DNA of 64,000 nucleotides from Methanobacterium_C sp963845285 (GTDB lineage: Archaea > Methanobacteriota > Methanobacteria > Methanobacteriales > Methanobacteriaceae): contig CAWJRO010000022.1 of the NCBI GenBank assembly GCA_963845285.1, positions 1 through 64,000 on the forward strand, given 5' to 3'. Below are positions 55,236 through 64,000 of this stretch, piece by piece. How positions within the stretch are numbered: position 1 is the first letter of the stretch; each line of letters starts with the position of its first letter. The notes under the pieces are model-generated. The model saw only the letters and a list, made by a program, of their open reading frames with translations. It was not told where the DNA came from and did not search any database. The position numbers were made by a program, and so were the translations under genes.

Positions 55236-56576
55236 ATGGCATACGAAGAACCTGTTACTGATTATGATAAAATCGTCGAAAACTGCACATGTGCATTTTG
55301 CGGAAGTAACTGTGACGATTTAGATTATCTGGTTAAAGATAATCGCGTTGTTGCTGTAAGACATGCATGTAGACTTGGTGCAAGTAAAATCATGGAAGAT
55401 GAAGACCAGAGATTAACAGTTCCTATGATGAGAGATGAGAACGGTGAACTGGCTGAAGTTGACTGGGATACTGCATTGGATGCAGCAGCAGAGCTCATAG
55501 CAAACTCTGTAAGACCACTCTTCTACGGGTGGAGTGAAACCTCCATAGAATGCATGAAAAAAGGATTAGAACTCACAGAATATGTGGGGGCTGTCATAGA
55601 CAACCAGGCAACAATCTGCCACGGACCAACTGTCCAGGCTGTGCAGAACGCAGGGTACCCCCTCATGACTCTGGGTGAAGTTAAAAACAGAGCAGACATG
55701 GTTGTTTACACTGGAAGTAACCCAATGAACGCCCACCCAAGGCACCTTGCCAGGTATACAACATTCCCAAGGGGATGGTTCAGGCAGAGAGGAAGATTCG
55801 ACAGAACATTAGTTACATGGGATCCAAAATTCTCAGACACAGCAAAAATGTCAGATATATGGGTGCCATTTGAAGAAAACGGTGACTATGAATTTGTAAA
55901 CGCTATAAGGGCAGTTTTAAAGGGTAAAAAACTTAAAAAAGATGTTATTGCAGGTATACCTAAAGAGGACATTGTTGAACTCACTGAGGCAATGACAAAG
56001 GTTGAATTTGGAGCTCTCTTCTTCGGATTAGGATTAACCCATACCTTATCCAAACAGAGAAACATAGATATTGCAATTCAGCTTGTACAGGACCTCAACG
56101 CATACACCAAATGGGTGCTTCTACCAATGAGGGGTCACTTTAACGTTAACGGATTCAACATCTTCTTATCATATGAGATGGGATTCCCATACGGTGTTGA
56201 CTTTTGCAGGGGATACCCAAGATACATGATAGGAGAAACAACAACCATAGATCTATTAAACAGAAAAGAACCTGATGTGTTCATGGTTATTGCAGCAGAT
56301 CCTGGTGCACACTTCCCTGGAGGAGCCCTTAAACACCTTACAGAAATACCGGTAATCCAGATCGATATACACTGGGGACCATCAACAGAAATTGCAGATA
56401 TTGTGCTTCCAGGAACCTTCATAGGTGTGGAAACTGCAGGAACAAGTTATAGGATGGATTCAGTCCCAATTCACATGAAAAAAGCCATAGATCCACCTGA
56501 AACATGCAGGGAAGATGAATGGATCGTAAATGAGTTATTCCAAAGGGTTAAGAAAATAAAGGAAGCTAGTAAATAG
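55236..56576 (+). CDS. fwdB: Formylmethanofuran dehydrogenase subunit B (catalytic Mo/W subunit)
   Basis: Catalytic Mo/W-bis-MGD subunit that reduces CO2 to formate, which FwdA then condenses with methanofuran. The 446-residue protein has the 4Fe-4S motif CTCAFCGSNC (about 17-26, with a further Cys45) and the metal ligand NQATICHG (Cys128; other methanogens have selenocysteine here). GSNPMNAHPRHLARY and ADPGAHFPGGAL are cofactor-binding blocks. Mo versus W cannot be told from this. Stop TAG, fwdA starts 8 bp later. Confidence 0.96.
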   Translation: MAYEEPVTDYDKIVENCTCAFCGSNCDDLDYLVKDNRVVAVRHACRLGASKIMEDEDQRLTVPMMRDENGELAEVDWDTALDAAAELIANSVRPLFYGWSETSIECMKKGLELTEYVGAVIDNQATICHGPTVQAVQNAGYPLMTLGEVKNRADMVVYTGSNPMNAHPRHLARYTTFPRGWFRQRGRFDRTLVTWDPKFSDTAKMSDIWVPFEENGDYEFVNAIRAVLKGKKLKKDVIAGIPKEDIVELTEAMTKVEFGALFFGLGLTHTLSKQRNIDIAIQLVQDLNAYTKWVLLPMRGHFNVNGFNIFLSYEMGFPYGVDFCRGYPRYMIGETTTIDLLNRKEPDVFMVIAADPGAHFPGGALKHLTEIPVIQIDIHWGPSTEIADIVLPGTFIGVETAGTSYRMDSVPIHMKKAIDPPETCREDEWIVNELFQRVKKIKEASK

Positions 56577-56584
56577 GTGATCTC

Positions 56585-58303
56585 ATGGAAAGCATATTAA
56601 AAAATGGTATAGTATATGATCCAACTAACAACATAAAAGGTGAGAAGAAAGACGTAATGATTCGTGATGGAAAGATCGTTGACAGCGTCTCTTCTGATGC
56701 CAAAGTAATTGATGTTACAAACAAACTGGTAATGGCTGCAGGTGTAGATGTTCATTCTCACGTTGCAGGTCCTAAACTCTGTGTTGGAAGACTTTACAGA
56801 CCAGAAGATGAAAGAAGAGGTGTGAAAGCTAAAACGGCAACTACGAGGGCTGAAACAGGATTTTCAATACCAAGCTGCCCTACAACAGGATACAGGTACT
56901 CGAGAATGGGTTATGGAACAGTTACAGAAGCTGCAGTACCACCACTTGAGGCAAAACACACACATGAAGAGATAATGGCCATTCCAAACATAGATATTTC
57001 ACCACTCGCCCTGTTTGGAAACAACTGGTTCGTACTGCAGTTTGTTAAAAAGGGAGATCTTGAAGGTTTAGCAGCATTTGTATCAGCATGGCTTAAAATA
57101 AGCAAATGTTACGGAATGAAAGTTGTTAACCCCTGCGGAAGTGAAGCATGGGGCTGGGGTATGAACGTACATGGAATTGATGACCCTGCACCATATTGGG
57201 GTGTAACTGGCAGACAAGTTATGGTGGCATTGACAAAGGTAAATGAAATGCTTGGACTACCACATTCCATACACGTACACACTAACGACCTTGGACACCC
57301 AGGAAATTACAATACAACCCTGGAAACCATGAAAGCTGTTGAGGACATAAAGAAAAATCCTTCAGTAAGCAGAGACCAGATAATGCACTGCACACACCTT
57401 CAATTCCACTCCTACGGTGGTACAACCTGGAGAGATGCTAAATCCGGTGCAAAACCAGTTGCAGATTACATAAACAAACACGACCACATTACATGTGATA
57501 TTGGACAGGTAACATTTGATGAAACCACAACCATGACTGCAGATGCACCAATGGAATACGATCTGTACAAACTCAGCGGTTTAAAATGGGCCAACAAGGA
57601 CATTGAACTTGAAACAGCATCTGGTTTAATCCCTTGTATCTACTCTCCAAAAGCTCCAGTTTCCACATTACAATGGGCTATTGGATTAGAGTTATTCCTC
57701 ATGATAGATGACCCATGGAAAGTTGTTCTCACAACAGACAGTCCTAACGCAGGTCCATTCATAAGGTACCCAAGGATCATCTCCTGGCTCATGAGCAGTG
57801 ACCGTAGAACTGAAATGATTGAAAACAAGGAAGTACACAAATGGGTAAGTAAAAGAACCGATCTACCCACACTTGACAGGGTTTACGATTGGAATGACAT
57901 AGCAACAGTAACAAGATCCGCACCTGCTAAAATTTTAGGATTTGAAGAGAGAGGACACCTAGGTGTTGGAGCAAACGCTGATGTGGCAGTTTACGATATT
58001 GAACCAGAAAACTTCGACCCAACCAAAGCTTCAAACGCTGCAGTAATAGAAGATGTATTGGGAAGGGCTTTGTACACAATTAAAGATGGAGAGATCCTGG
58101 TTAAAGATGGTGAAATTGCAAAAGTAGTTCCAAGTCGCCATCTATGGACCAACATACAGGGATTCGAACAGCAAGAGAAAAAGGTACTTGAAGAGATCAT
58201 GCCAATGTTCAACAAGTACTACACAATCAAATTCGAAAACTACAAGGTACACGATCACTACATAGAACCTTCAATTGAGTACAAGGTTAAAGCAAGTAAA
58301 TAA
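56585..58303 (+). CDS. fwdA: Formylmethanofuran dehydrogenase subunit A (amidohydrolase)
   Basis: A 572-residue amidohydrolase-fold subunit that condenses formate from FwdB with methanofuran at a binuclear zinc site. AAGVDVHSHVAGPKL gives the HxH pair, GMKVVNPCGSEAWGWGMN carries the carboxylated Lys region, SIHVHTNDLGHPGN the later His ligands, and LTTDSPNAG the catalytic Asp. Behind AATAGGTGATCTC. Order B-A-C differs from the D-A-C-B order reported for the M. thermautotrophicus operon. Confidence 0.96.
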   Translation: MESILKNGIVYDPTNNIKGEKKDVMIRDGKIVDSVSSDAKVIDVTNKLVMAAGVDVHSHVAGPKLCVGRLYRPEDERRGVKAKTATTRAETGFSIPSCPTTGYRYSRMGYGTVTEAAVPPLEAKHTHEEIMAIPNIDISPLALFGNNWFVLQFVKKGDLEGLAAFVSAWLKISKCYGMKVVNPCGSEAWGWGMNVHGIDDPAPYWGVTGRQVMVALTKVNEMLGLPHSIHVHTNDLGHPGNYNTTLETMKAVEDIKKNPSVSRDQIMHCTHLQFHSYGGTTWRDAKSGAKPVADYINKHDHITCDIGQVTFDETTTMTADAPMEYDLYKLSGLKWANKDIELETASGLIPCIYSPKAPVSTLQWAIGLELFLMIDDPWKVVLTTDSPNAGPFIRYPRIISWLMSSDRRTEMIENKEVHKWVSKRTDLPTLDRVYDWNDIATVTRSAPAKILGFEERGHLGVGANADVAVYDIEPENFDPTKASNAAVIEDVLGRALYTIKDGEILVKDGEIAKVVPSRHLWTNIQGFEQQEKKVLEEIMPMFNKYYTIKFENYKVHDHYIEPSIEYKVKASK

Positions 58304-58316
58304 GAGGAGTGTTTAA

Positions 58317-59126
58317 ATGAAAACTATAACATTAACTCCAACAAAATTTTCCAGCATAGCTCTGGAATTTGATGAACTTATCCCGGATAAGATATACAAC
58401 TGGACCAAAGAAGATCTGGAAAAATACCAGGTACCAAGGGGAAATTCAAGGTTCCCCTTGAGTGACTACTTTGATATTCAGGTAGAAGGTTCTGCTGAAG
58501 GCCCAGAAGAAGTCAAAATTATATGTGACGGAGACATGGGTAGAGTCAAATATATAGGATGTAAAATGAGTGCCGGAGAAATAATAGTCAACGGTGATGC
58601 AGATATCCACGTCGGTGCAGAGATGGAAGGTGGTTCCATTACAGTAAAAGGAAACACAGAAACTTATCCCGGCAGGGAAATGAAAGGCGGAAGCCTGGAA
58701 ATCATGGGTAACGTTAAAGAGTACTGTGGAACTTCGTACATTGGCGAATGGAGAGGTATGAGTGGTGGAGTTATAAAAGTCCACGGAAACGCAGGAAAAC
58801 AACTCGCAGACTGTATGTCTGGCGGTGAAATCTACGTTGACGGGGACTGTGATATACTCGCCGGAATCCACATGACCAAAGGTTACATTGAAATAGGTGG
58901 AAATGTGACTCGATGGCCTGGTGGACAGATGAAAAATGGTACCATTGTTGTCAAAGGAAAATTAGGCAGATTACTTGAAGGTTTTGAACCAGAAGGAGTT
59001 TACACAAATCCTGAGGTCCACGGAAAGCAACTTCCTGGTAAATACATAAAATACATCGGTGACATAGGAGTAGATGGAAAAGGAAGTCTATGGCTTAACG
59101 CTGAGAAAAACAGAGATTTATTATAA
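58317..59126 (+). CDS. fwdC: Formylmethanofuran dehydrogenase subunit C
   Basis: A 269-residue right-handed beta-helix subunit related to the C-terminal domain of glutamate synthase. It has regular GxxGxxxxG-type repeats (for example GEIIVNGDADIHVGAEMEGG, GGSLEIMGNVKEYCG, GGEIYVDGDCDILAGIHM). It is a structural subunit of the FwdABC core. Last gene of the fwd operon; the next gene has a 90-bp gap and its own promoter region. Confidence 0.95.
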   Translation: MKTITLTPTKFSSIALEFDELIPDKIYNWTKEDLEKYQVPRGNSRFPLSDYFDIQVEGSAEGPEEVKIICDGDMGRVKYIGCKMSAGEIIVNGDADIHVGAEMEGGSITVKGNTETYPGREMKGGSLEIMGNVKEYCGTSYIGEWRGMSGGVIKVHGNAGKQLADCMSGGEIYVDGDCDILAGIHMTKGYIEIGGNVTRWPGGQMKNGTIVVKGKLGRLLEGFEPEGVYTNPEVHGKQLPGKYIKYIGDIGVDGKGSLWLNAEKNRDLL

Positions 59127-59217
59127 ATTTCTATTTTCTACTCTATTTTTTTATTTTTCAATAATTTAATCAAACTTTTTATGCTTGAAGATTCTATATC
59201 TTTATGGGTGATTTTTC

Positions 59218-59502
59218 ATGGAAGAAGAAATAAATTTAAAAGCTGATGAAGCACTGGATTACGTAAAAAATAATGTTGAAACATACGATACCCTTGAATT
59301 ATCTTATAACAGGGTTTTTGTCCCGGCAGAAGTTCTTGATATTAATGTGGATACAGAAAATAGTTTGAAACTCATGTTGCAGATGAAAGGTGAAATTATA
59401 CATGAAACTGTACAATTAGACCTTGAAGAAGTAAAGGATGAACTCGTAGAGATAAGGCACGTAACAGATGATAAAACTACCGTGATTGTTGTTGAATCTT
59501 AA
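59218..59502 (+). CDS. DUF2097-family protein 1
   Basis: A 94-residue acidic protein: NLKADEALDYVKNNVETYDTLELSYNRVFVPAEVL, then the VxLDLEEVKDELVEIRHV block near the end. I place it in DUF2097, a family restricted to Methanobacteriales, by recall of the pattern. Behind GGGTGATTTTTC. A paralogue follows at 59562. Function unknown. Confidence 0.75.
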   Translation: MEEEINLKADEALDYVKNNVETYDTLELSYNRVFVPAEVLDINVDTENSLKLMLQMKGEIIHETVQLDLEEVKDELVEIRHVTDDKTTVIVVES

Positions 59503-59561
59503 ATTATAAATAAAAATAATACAACTTATTTATTTATAAAGAGGTTTAGGAGGGTGGTTTG

Positions 59562-59879
59562 TTGGAAAGAACGTTAACAATGGACTGTGAAGATGCAATA
59601 GAGTACGTAGAAAAAAATGTTAAAATCTACGATGTCCTTGAGTTATCTTACCACAGGATCTTCACGCCTGGTGAAGTTTTATGCATTGATAAAGAGGACA
59701 GAAAGGGTAAAAAAAGCTTCAGAGTAATGATACAAGTTGCAGGTGATCTTGTATCCCAGAGTGTTGAAGTTGACCTTGAGGAAGTAAAGGATGATCTGGT
59801 TGAAATCAAACACATACCCAAAAATGGAGAAGAAGCAACCATAATCATCATAGAAACATGCGACCCAGAAATTGAATAA
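59562..59879 (+). CDS. DUF2097-family protein 2
   Basis: A paralogue of the preceding gene (about 45% identical by eye): AIEYVEKNVKIYDVLELSYHRIFTPGEVL and VEVDLEEVKDDLVEIKHI. The start is TTG at 59562 because AGGAGGGTGG ends four bases before it; the TTG at 59559 is too close and ATG 59580 lacks a ribosome binding site. Function unknown. Confidence 0.75.
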   Translation: MERTLTMDCEDAIEYVEKNVKIYDVLELSYHRIFTPGEVLCIDKEDRKGKKSFRVMIQVAGDLVSQSVEVDLEEVKDDLVEIKHIPKNGEEATIIIIETCDPEIE

Positions 59880-60128
59880 ATTCAAAATTTTAGTTTTTAG
59901 ATAATAAATAGTTTTTAGATAAAAATAATTTAATTATTATGTTTTCAGGAGAATTCAAATTAAAAAAATCGATTAAATATAAATCCATATAATTGGTTAT
60001 TGGCAAATTTATCGATTAAATTTGTTTCTCACTTCTTTTCATTTTAAATAATTAATTGGAACTTTTTTAACTTCCTAATTCAATACTCTTCATGTTTAAT
60101 TAAGATTTTCTTGGCTCAAACTATTATT

Positions 60129-60152
60129 CGAAATGATTATATATACATTTCG
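60129..60152 (+). promoter_or_regulatory. Inverted repeat around a TATA box of the wtp operon
   Basis: CGAAATG (60129-60135) and CATTTCG (60146-60152) are perfect 7-bp inverted arms that flank the TATA element ATTATATATA (60136-60145). A second TATA-like ATTATATAA between AACAG and CTGTT follows at 60156-60175. A repressor bound across the arms would block TBP, as expected for molybdate/tungstate control. Confidence 0.55.
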
Positions 60153-60258
60153 CAAAACAGATTATATAACCTGTTATAATTGAGTGAATATCAGTTATTA
60201 AATGGGTGATACATTATAAAATTAAACTAACTTTGCAATTAATTTAGGAGGTAAACTA

Positions 60259-61314
60259 ATGAATAATAAGACGTTAGCGGCAATAATCATAATAATAATT
60301 GCTGTTATTTGTGTTGGTGTTTATGCTTACAGTACATACAGCGCCAGCCAGGAAAAGGGTACTATAACTATATATGCAGCAGACAGTCTTGGACAGCAGT
60401 TGAATGCAACTACAGCCAAATTCAAATCAGAGCATCCAAATGTTGATGTGCAGGTACATTACGGTGGAAGTTCAGCTGTAATTTCACAGGTGACAGATCT
60501 TAACAAATCTGCAGATATTGTTGCATCAGCTGATTACGGACTCATAGACCAGCGGTTGATACCAAATTACACAAGCTTCAACCTTAAGTACGCAAGCAAC
60601 ACCATGGTGATTGCATACACAGATAAAAGTAAAAACAGCAGCCAGATAAATGGAACCAACTGGTACCAGATATTATCTGATTCCAATGTTAAGTTCGGTT
60701 TCAGTGATCCAAACTCTGACCCTGCAGGATACAGGGCAGTGATGATGATGCAGCTTGCAGATACATACTACAACAACAGCACCATATTTGAAAACCTGGT
60801 GGCTAACAACTCTGCAATTACATCACAACAGAACGGCACAGGCTATGTTATAAGCGCTCCAAGCAGCCTTAACCCAACTTCAAAGATCATGGTAAGGTCA
60901 GATGCAGCTCAATTAATGCCTTCACTCCAGTCTGGTGATATTGACTACGTCATCACCTACAAAAACATTGCAGAACAGCAGAAAGGTTCAGGTGTTAAGT
61001 ACATGGAACTTCCTGGTGAATTAAGCCTATCAAACACAACTTATGAATCAAATTACAAAAAAATAAAGTTAACTGAATTCAGCGGCACCAACAAGACCAA
61101 ATCAGTAACTCTATCACCAATAGTTTACGGTATAACTGTAATGAATAAAGCTCCAGAGAAAAAACTTGCAACAGAATATGTGCAGCTTCTATTAAGCCCT
61201 ACAGGTACACAAATAATTAAAGACAGCTTCCAGGACCCAATAAGCCCTGCAATAGCAACCAACGACTCCACTAACATTCCAGATCTGCTTCAGCAATACG
61301 TGACCAAGTCATAA
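60259..61314 (+). CDS. wtpA: Tungstate/molybdate ABC transporter, substrate-binding protein
   Basis: A 351-residue exported protein. An N-terminal membrane helix (about 4-27) is followed by the binding domain GTITIYAADSLGQQLNATTA, YGGSSAVISQVTDL, ASADYGLIDQRLIPNYTSF, and FGFSDPNSDPAGYRAVMMMQ (oxyanion-binding region of WtpA). Binds tungstate or molybdate for the pterin enzymes. ModA is the alternative. AGGAGGTAAACTA precedes the ATG. Confidence 0.92.
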   Translation: MNNKTLAAIIIIIIAVICVGVYAYSTYSASQEKGTITIYAADSLGQQLNATTAKFKSEHPNVDVQVHYGGSSAVISQVTDLNKSADIVASADYGLIDQRLIPNYTSFNLKYASNTMVIAYTDKSKNSSQINGTNWYQILSDSNVKFGFSDPNSDPAGYRAVMMMQLADTYYNNSTIFENLVANNSAITSQQNGTGYVISAPSSLNPTSKIMVRSDAAQLMPSLQSGDIDYVITYKNIAEQQKGSGVKYMELPGELSLSNTTYESNYKKIKLTEFSGTNKTKSVTLSPIVYGITVMNKAPEKKLATEYVQLLLSPTGTQIIKDSFQDPISPAIATNDSTNIPDLLQQYVTKS

Positions 61315-61468
61315 ATGGATAGAATAGAAAATAAGGAGATAAACTTATCTCCTGTTTTATTTTTTTTAAACCATTAACAGAAAAGATAAATACGTGTTTT
61401 ATAGATAAATTAGATAACTTATCCTATAACAACATAAATGAATTATTCTATACTTTTGGAGAGGTCTG

Positions 61469-62260
61469 ATGAGGAAAATAGATTATACAACTATTTTTTT
61501 TGCCATAATGGGATCTTTTATGGTTTTGTTTATTCTTATCCCGATAGTTAATTTATTAGTATCTTCAAGTCCTTCTGCTATTTTGGGCAATCTTCAAGAT
61601 AGTGATGTGATGAGTTCCATTTTTGTCAGTGTATATTCTGCACTTGCAGCAACGCTGATAGCGGTTATTTTTGGTGTGCCTCTGGCATATATCTTGGCGA
61701 GACATGATTTCGTTGGTAAGGGATTCATAGAATCAATAATTGATGTTCCTGTTGTAATTCCACATACAGTTGTAGGTATAGCTCTTCTACTTGTGTTTTC
61801 TTCAACAGGTATACTGGGAGTGCCTTTGAATAAATTGGGGCTTGTTTTTGTAGATGCAATTCCGGGAGTTATCATTGCGATGCTGTTTGTAAGTGGTTCC
61901 TTTGTTGTCAACTCTGCAAGGGAAGGATTTGAAAGTATCGATCCTCGAATGGAAAAAGTTGCTCGGACGCTTGGTTGTGGGAGTTTAAGAACTTTTTTCA
62001 CCATAACGTTACCGTTGGGGTTGAGAAATATTGTGGTGGGGGCCATAATGTGCTGGGCAAGGGCTGTAAGTGAATTTGGGGCCATTGTAATACTGGCATA
62101 TTATCCAATGGCTGCACCAACCCTCATATACCAACGATTCTCTGATTTTGGATTATCTGAATCAACACCTGTTGCTGTAATACTCATATTAATATGTTTA
62201 ACGGTCTTTATTGTGGTTAGAGTGCTTATAAAAGGATGGAGAACTTATGATAAGAATTGA
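61469..62260 (+). CDS. wtpB: Tungstate/molybdate ABC transporter, permease
   Basis: A 263-residue permease with about six membrane helices. The cytosolic EAA loop reads SAREGFESIDPRMEKVARTLGCGSLRTFF (about 150-178), which docks to the ATPase. It follows wtpA by 154 bp, with GGAGAGGTCTG before ATG. It overlaps wtpC by 14 bp, so the two are translated together. Confidence 0.92.
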   Translation: MRKIDYTTIFFAIMGSFMVLFILIPIVNLLVSSSPSAILGNLQDSDVMSSIFVSVYSALAATLIAVIFGVPLAYILARHDFVGKGFIESIIDVPVVIPHTVVGIALLLVFSSTGILGVPLNKLGLVFVDAIPGVIIAMLFVSGSFVVNSAREGFESIDPRMEKVARTLGCGSLRTFFTITLPLGLRNIVVGAIMCWARAVSEFGAIVILAYYPMAAPTLIYQRFSDFGLSESTPVAVILILICLTVFIVVRVLIKGWRTYDKN

Positions 62261-63294
62261 AGACCTTTCAAGGGACTGGAAAGAATTTAAGTTAAACTCC
62301 ATAGACCTACAGGTTGAAGATGGTGAATACTTTGTAGTTTTGGGTCCGAGTGGATTCTGGTAAGACCATGCTTCTGGAAACGATTGCAGGAATGTGGAAG
62401 CCTGATTCTGGAAAAATTTATATGGATAACACAGATGTTACATTACTTCCTCCAGAGCAAAGGGGTGTTGGGTTTGTTTACCAGGATTACATGCTCTTCC
62501 CACACAAAACTGTATTTGAAAATATTGCATTTGGATTGAAATTAAGAAAAGTCAAAAAAGAAGAGATAAAAACCAAAGTAAATGAAATGATGGAACTTTT
62601 TGGTATTTCTTCTCTGGCTCACCGTTTACCAAGAACTTTAAGTGGGGGAGAACAGCAGAGAACAGCTTTAGCCCGGGCCCTTATTATTTATCCTAAAGTT
62701 CTGCTTCTGGACGAGCCTTTAAGTGCATTAGACAAAAAAACAAGCGATGAGCTTATAAAAGAGCTGAAAGAGGTTCACAGAAAATTTGATATCACGATTA
62801 TACATGTAACCCACAACTTCGATGAAGCATTGATGCTTGCAGATCGAATAGCCATAATGAAGAAGGGTACAATTTCCCAGGTTGGGGACTCAGTTGAAAT
62901 TTTCAGACATCCAGCCGACAGATTTGTAGCTGATTTTGTCGGGGTAGAAAATATAATCAAAGGTATTGCAAGTAAAGGGCCTGAAAAAATTACCATAGTT
63001 GATACAGGAAATATTTCAATATACTCTTCAGAACAAAAGACTGGAGCTGTTCATGTAACCGTAAGGCCTGAAGATATTACTTTATCAAGAGAAAAAGTGT
63101 TTACAAGTGCTAGGAATATATTTAAAGGAAAAATTAGGGAAATAACAGAAAATGGTGCTTTAATAAAGTTAACTGTTGATGTTGGAGAACCTTTAGTGGT
63201 TTTCTTGACCCATAAATCATTTTTAGATCTTGAATTGAATATAAATAAAACAGTCTGGGCCGAATTCAAGGCCACTGCTGTGCACATGTTTTAA
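62247..63294 (+). pseudogene. wtpC: Tungstate/molybdate ABC transporter ATPase, frameshifted in Walker A
   Basis: From ATG 62247 the frame reads MIRIEDLSRDWKEFKLNSID and on to VVLGPSGFW then TAA. Dropping one T in the run at 62355-62358 gives GPSGSGKTMLLETIAGMWK, a perfect Walker A, and the frame continues to 63294 with LSGGEQQRTALARAL (signature), LLLDEPLSALDK (Walker B) and a C-terminal TOBE-like region (VRPEDITLSREKV). The downstream piece alone would lack the front half of Walker A. So either the gene is dead or the sequence carries an extra base. Normal length after correction is about 348 residues. Confidence 0.88.
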
Positions 63295-63318
63295 TTATAT
63301 TTTTTTTTAACATTACTA

Positions 63319-64000
63319 GAGGTTGTCTCATGAATTAAGTTTTTAATTTTTTAAGTTTTTATAAAAAATCCTCTTTTTTCAGGTATTTATTTGATTTTGC
63401 CTATTTATTTTAGAATTATTATGATTATAGATTCTTTTTATGTTATGTGAGATGTTAATTAGGTTTTTTTCTGTTTTTATTCCGTTCATGCCGCGTGTTA
63501 GGAACTCTGTGTATCTTAAATTCTCTTTTATATTCCCAAATGGCCATTCAACGGTCTGTTTTCGTTTACCAAACTCTTCCTTGCCTTGATTTGTTTCCAT
63601 TTTCAAAGCCATACGCTTTGATAAAACACCACCATAATCAGTTATAATCCTAAAACGATTCTTACCAGCACATAATGTCTGATATGAACATTTTAAACAA
63701 TCATTACAATAATATTGGCGCATACAAGTGTTATTATACTCATATGTCTTTTTATAAGTTAATTTTCTGTTATTTGGACAAATATAAATGTCTTCGACAT
63801 GATTATATTTGAAATTGTACTTGGAAAATAGTTTATCCTTTTTTAACTTGTTTTTATGTTTATGTGCCTGTTTTCTGTTAGGTATGTAACCATCTAATCC
63901 ATTTTCTTCTAGATATTGTAGATTTGTTTGTGTAAAATACCCGTTATCTGCGCTAATCTTTGTATAATTGGGTAAGGGTCCTATTGTTTCTTGTATTTGT
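63319..64000. mobile_element. IS1182-like insertion sequence (right part only, cut by window)
   Basis: The terminus GAGGTTGTCTCATGAATTAAG begins 25 bp after wtpC. It matches the ends of the MITEs in this window (GAGGCTGTCTCATAATTC). The element runs off the right edge, so its other end and target duplication are not visible. Confidence 0.8.
63379..63999 (-). CDS. IS1182-family transposase, C-terminal part
   Basis: The minus-strand frame is open to the window edge. It reads ADNGYFTQTNLQYLEENGLD GYIPNRKQ, then a Cys-rich segment (YICPNNRKL, YYCNDCLKCSYQTLC), and ends KRMALKMETNQGKEEFGKRK QTVEWPFGNIKENLRY with the final DDE-type Glu region. The order ADxGY, IPxRKQ, Cys cluster, VExxFGxIK is that of IS1182-type DDE transposases. 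The N terminus is outside the window. Confidence 0.85.
   Translation of the reverse strand, partial: QIQETIGPLPNYTKISADNGYFTQTNLQYLEENGLDGYIPNRKQAHKHKNKLKKDKLFSKYNFKYNHVEDIYICPNNRKLTYKKTYEYNNTCMRQYYCNDCLKCSYQTLCAGKNRFRIITDYGGVLSKRMALKMETNQGKEEFGKRKQTVEWPFGNIKENLRYTEFLTRGMNGIKTEKNLINISHNIKRIYNHNNSKINRQNQINT

Noticed and set aside
55236..56576. Selenocysteine at the metal ligand of FwdB
   Set aside because: The residue is Cys128, encoded by a normal cysteine codon in an uninterrupted frame.

Overview
The window comes from a low-GC methanogenic archaeon of the Methanobacteriaceae, most likely a Methanobacterium. The evidence is a complete formylmethanofuran dehydrogenase operon (fwdHFGDBAC), a PolD large subunit, class I lysyl-tRNA synthetase, Sec61-beta, a coenzyme F390 synthetase-like enzyme, DUF2097 and DUF5518 proteins, archaeal TATA boxes and GGTG/GGAGG ribosome binding sites. 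No rRNA, tRNA or CRISPR array was seen.

Layout. 0-9.2 kb is housekeeping: 3' part of leuS, a FAH-family enzyme, hisG, an MtaD-type deaminase, a HAD phosphatase, an F390 synthetase-like ligase and truD. 9.4-12.8 kb holds an ABC-2 permease and its TrmB-family regulator, linked by three copies of a 20-bp palindrome, plus two small metal-binding proteins (a zinc ribbon and a YHS protein that is only 48 residues). 12.9-20.2 kb holds an amidohydrolase and an arsenic/metalloid island: an ArsR-led operon of Cys-rich proteins of unknown function, a broken DUF166 gene, arsC, a second arsR and acr3. 20.2-26 kb is accessory: a DUF2115 gene split by a MITE, a probable viral relic, three DUF5518 proteins, the small subunit of phosphomevalonate dehydratase and two internally triplicated membrane proteins. 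26.7-45.9 kb returns to core genes (purB, Sec61-beta, an IS, polC, nrdD, a lipoprotein, a UGSC-like redox pair, lysS, thiC, a pfkB kinase, a ModE/LysR-like regulator and hxlB).

46-63.3 kb is a molybdenum/tungsten region: fdhD, moaA, mobB, moeA, the fwd operon and a wtpABC-type tungstate/molybdate transporter. Together these supply the metal, build molybdopterin and make the enzyme of the first step of methanogenesis from CO2. Decayed NuoE-like and NuoG-like genes lie among the cofactor genes and look like a lost NAD(P)-linked formate dehydrogenase or hydrogenase. wtpC carries a one-base insertion inside its Walker A motif.

The region is peppered with eleven ~107-bp MITEs. Their ends match the terminus of an IS1182-like element that runs off the right edge, and one has split the DUF2115 gene with a 4-bp target duplication. 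Several genes are broken (DUF166, DUF2115, NuoE-like, NuoG-like, a ferredoxin fragment, wtpC, an IS transposase, a terminase-like relic), so gene decay, or for the single-base cases sequencing error, is a theme of the window.
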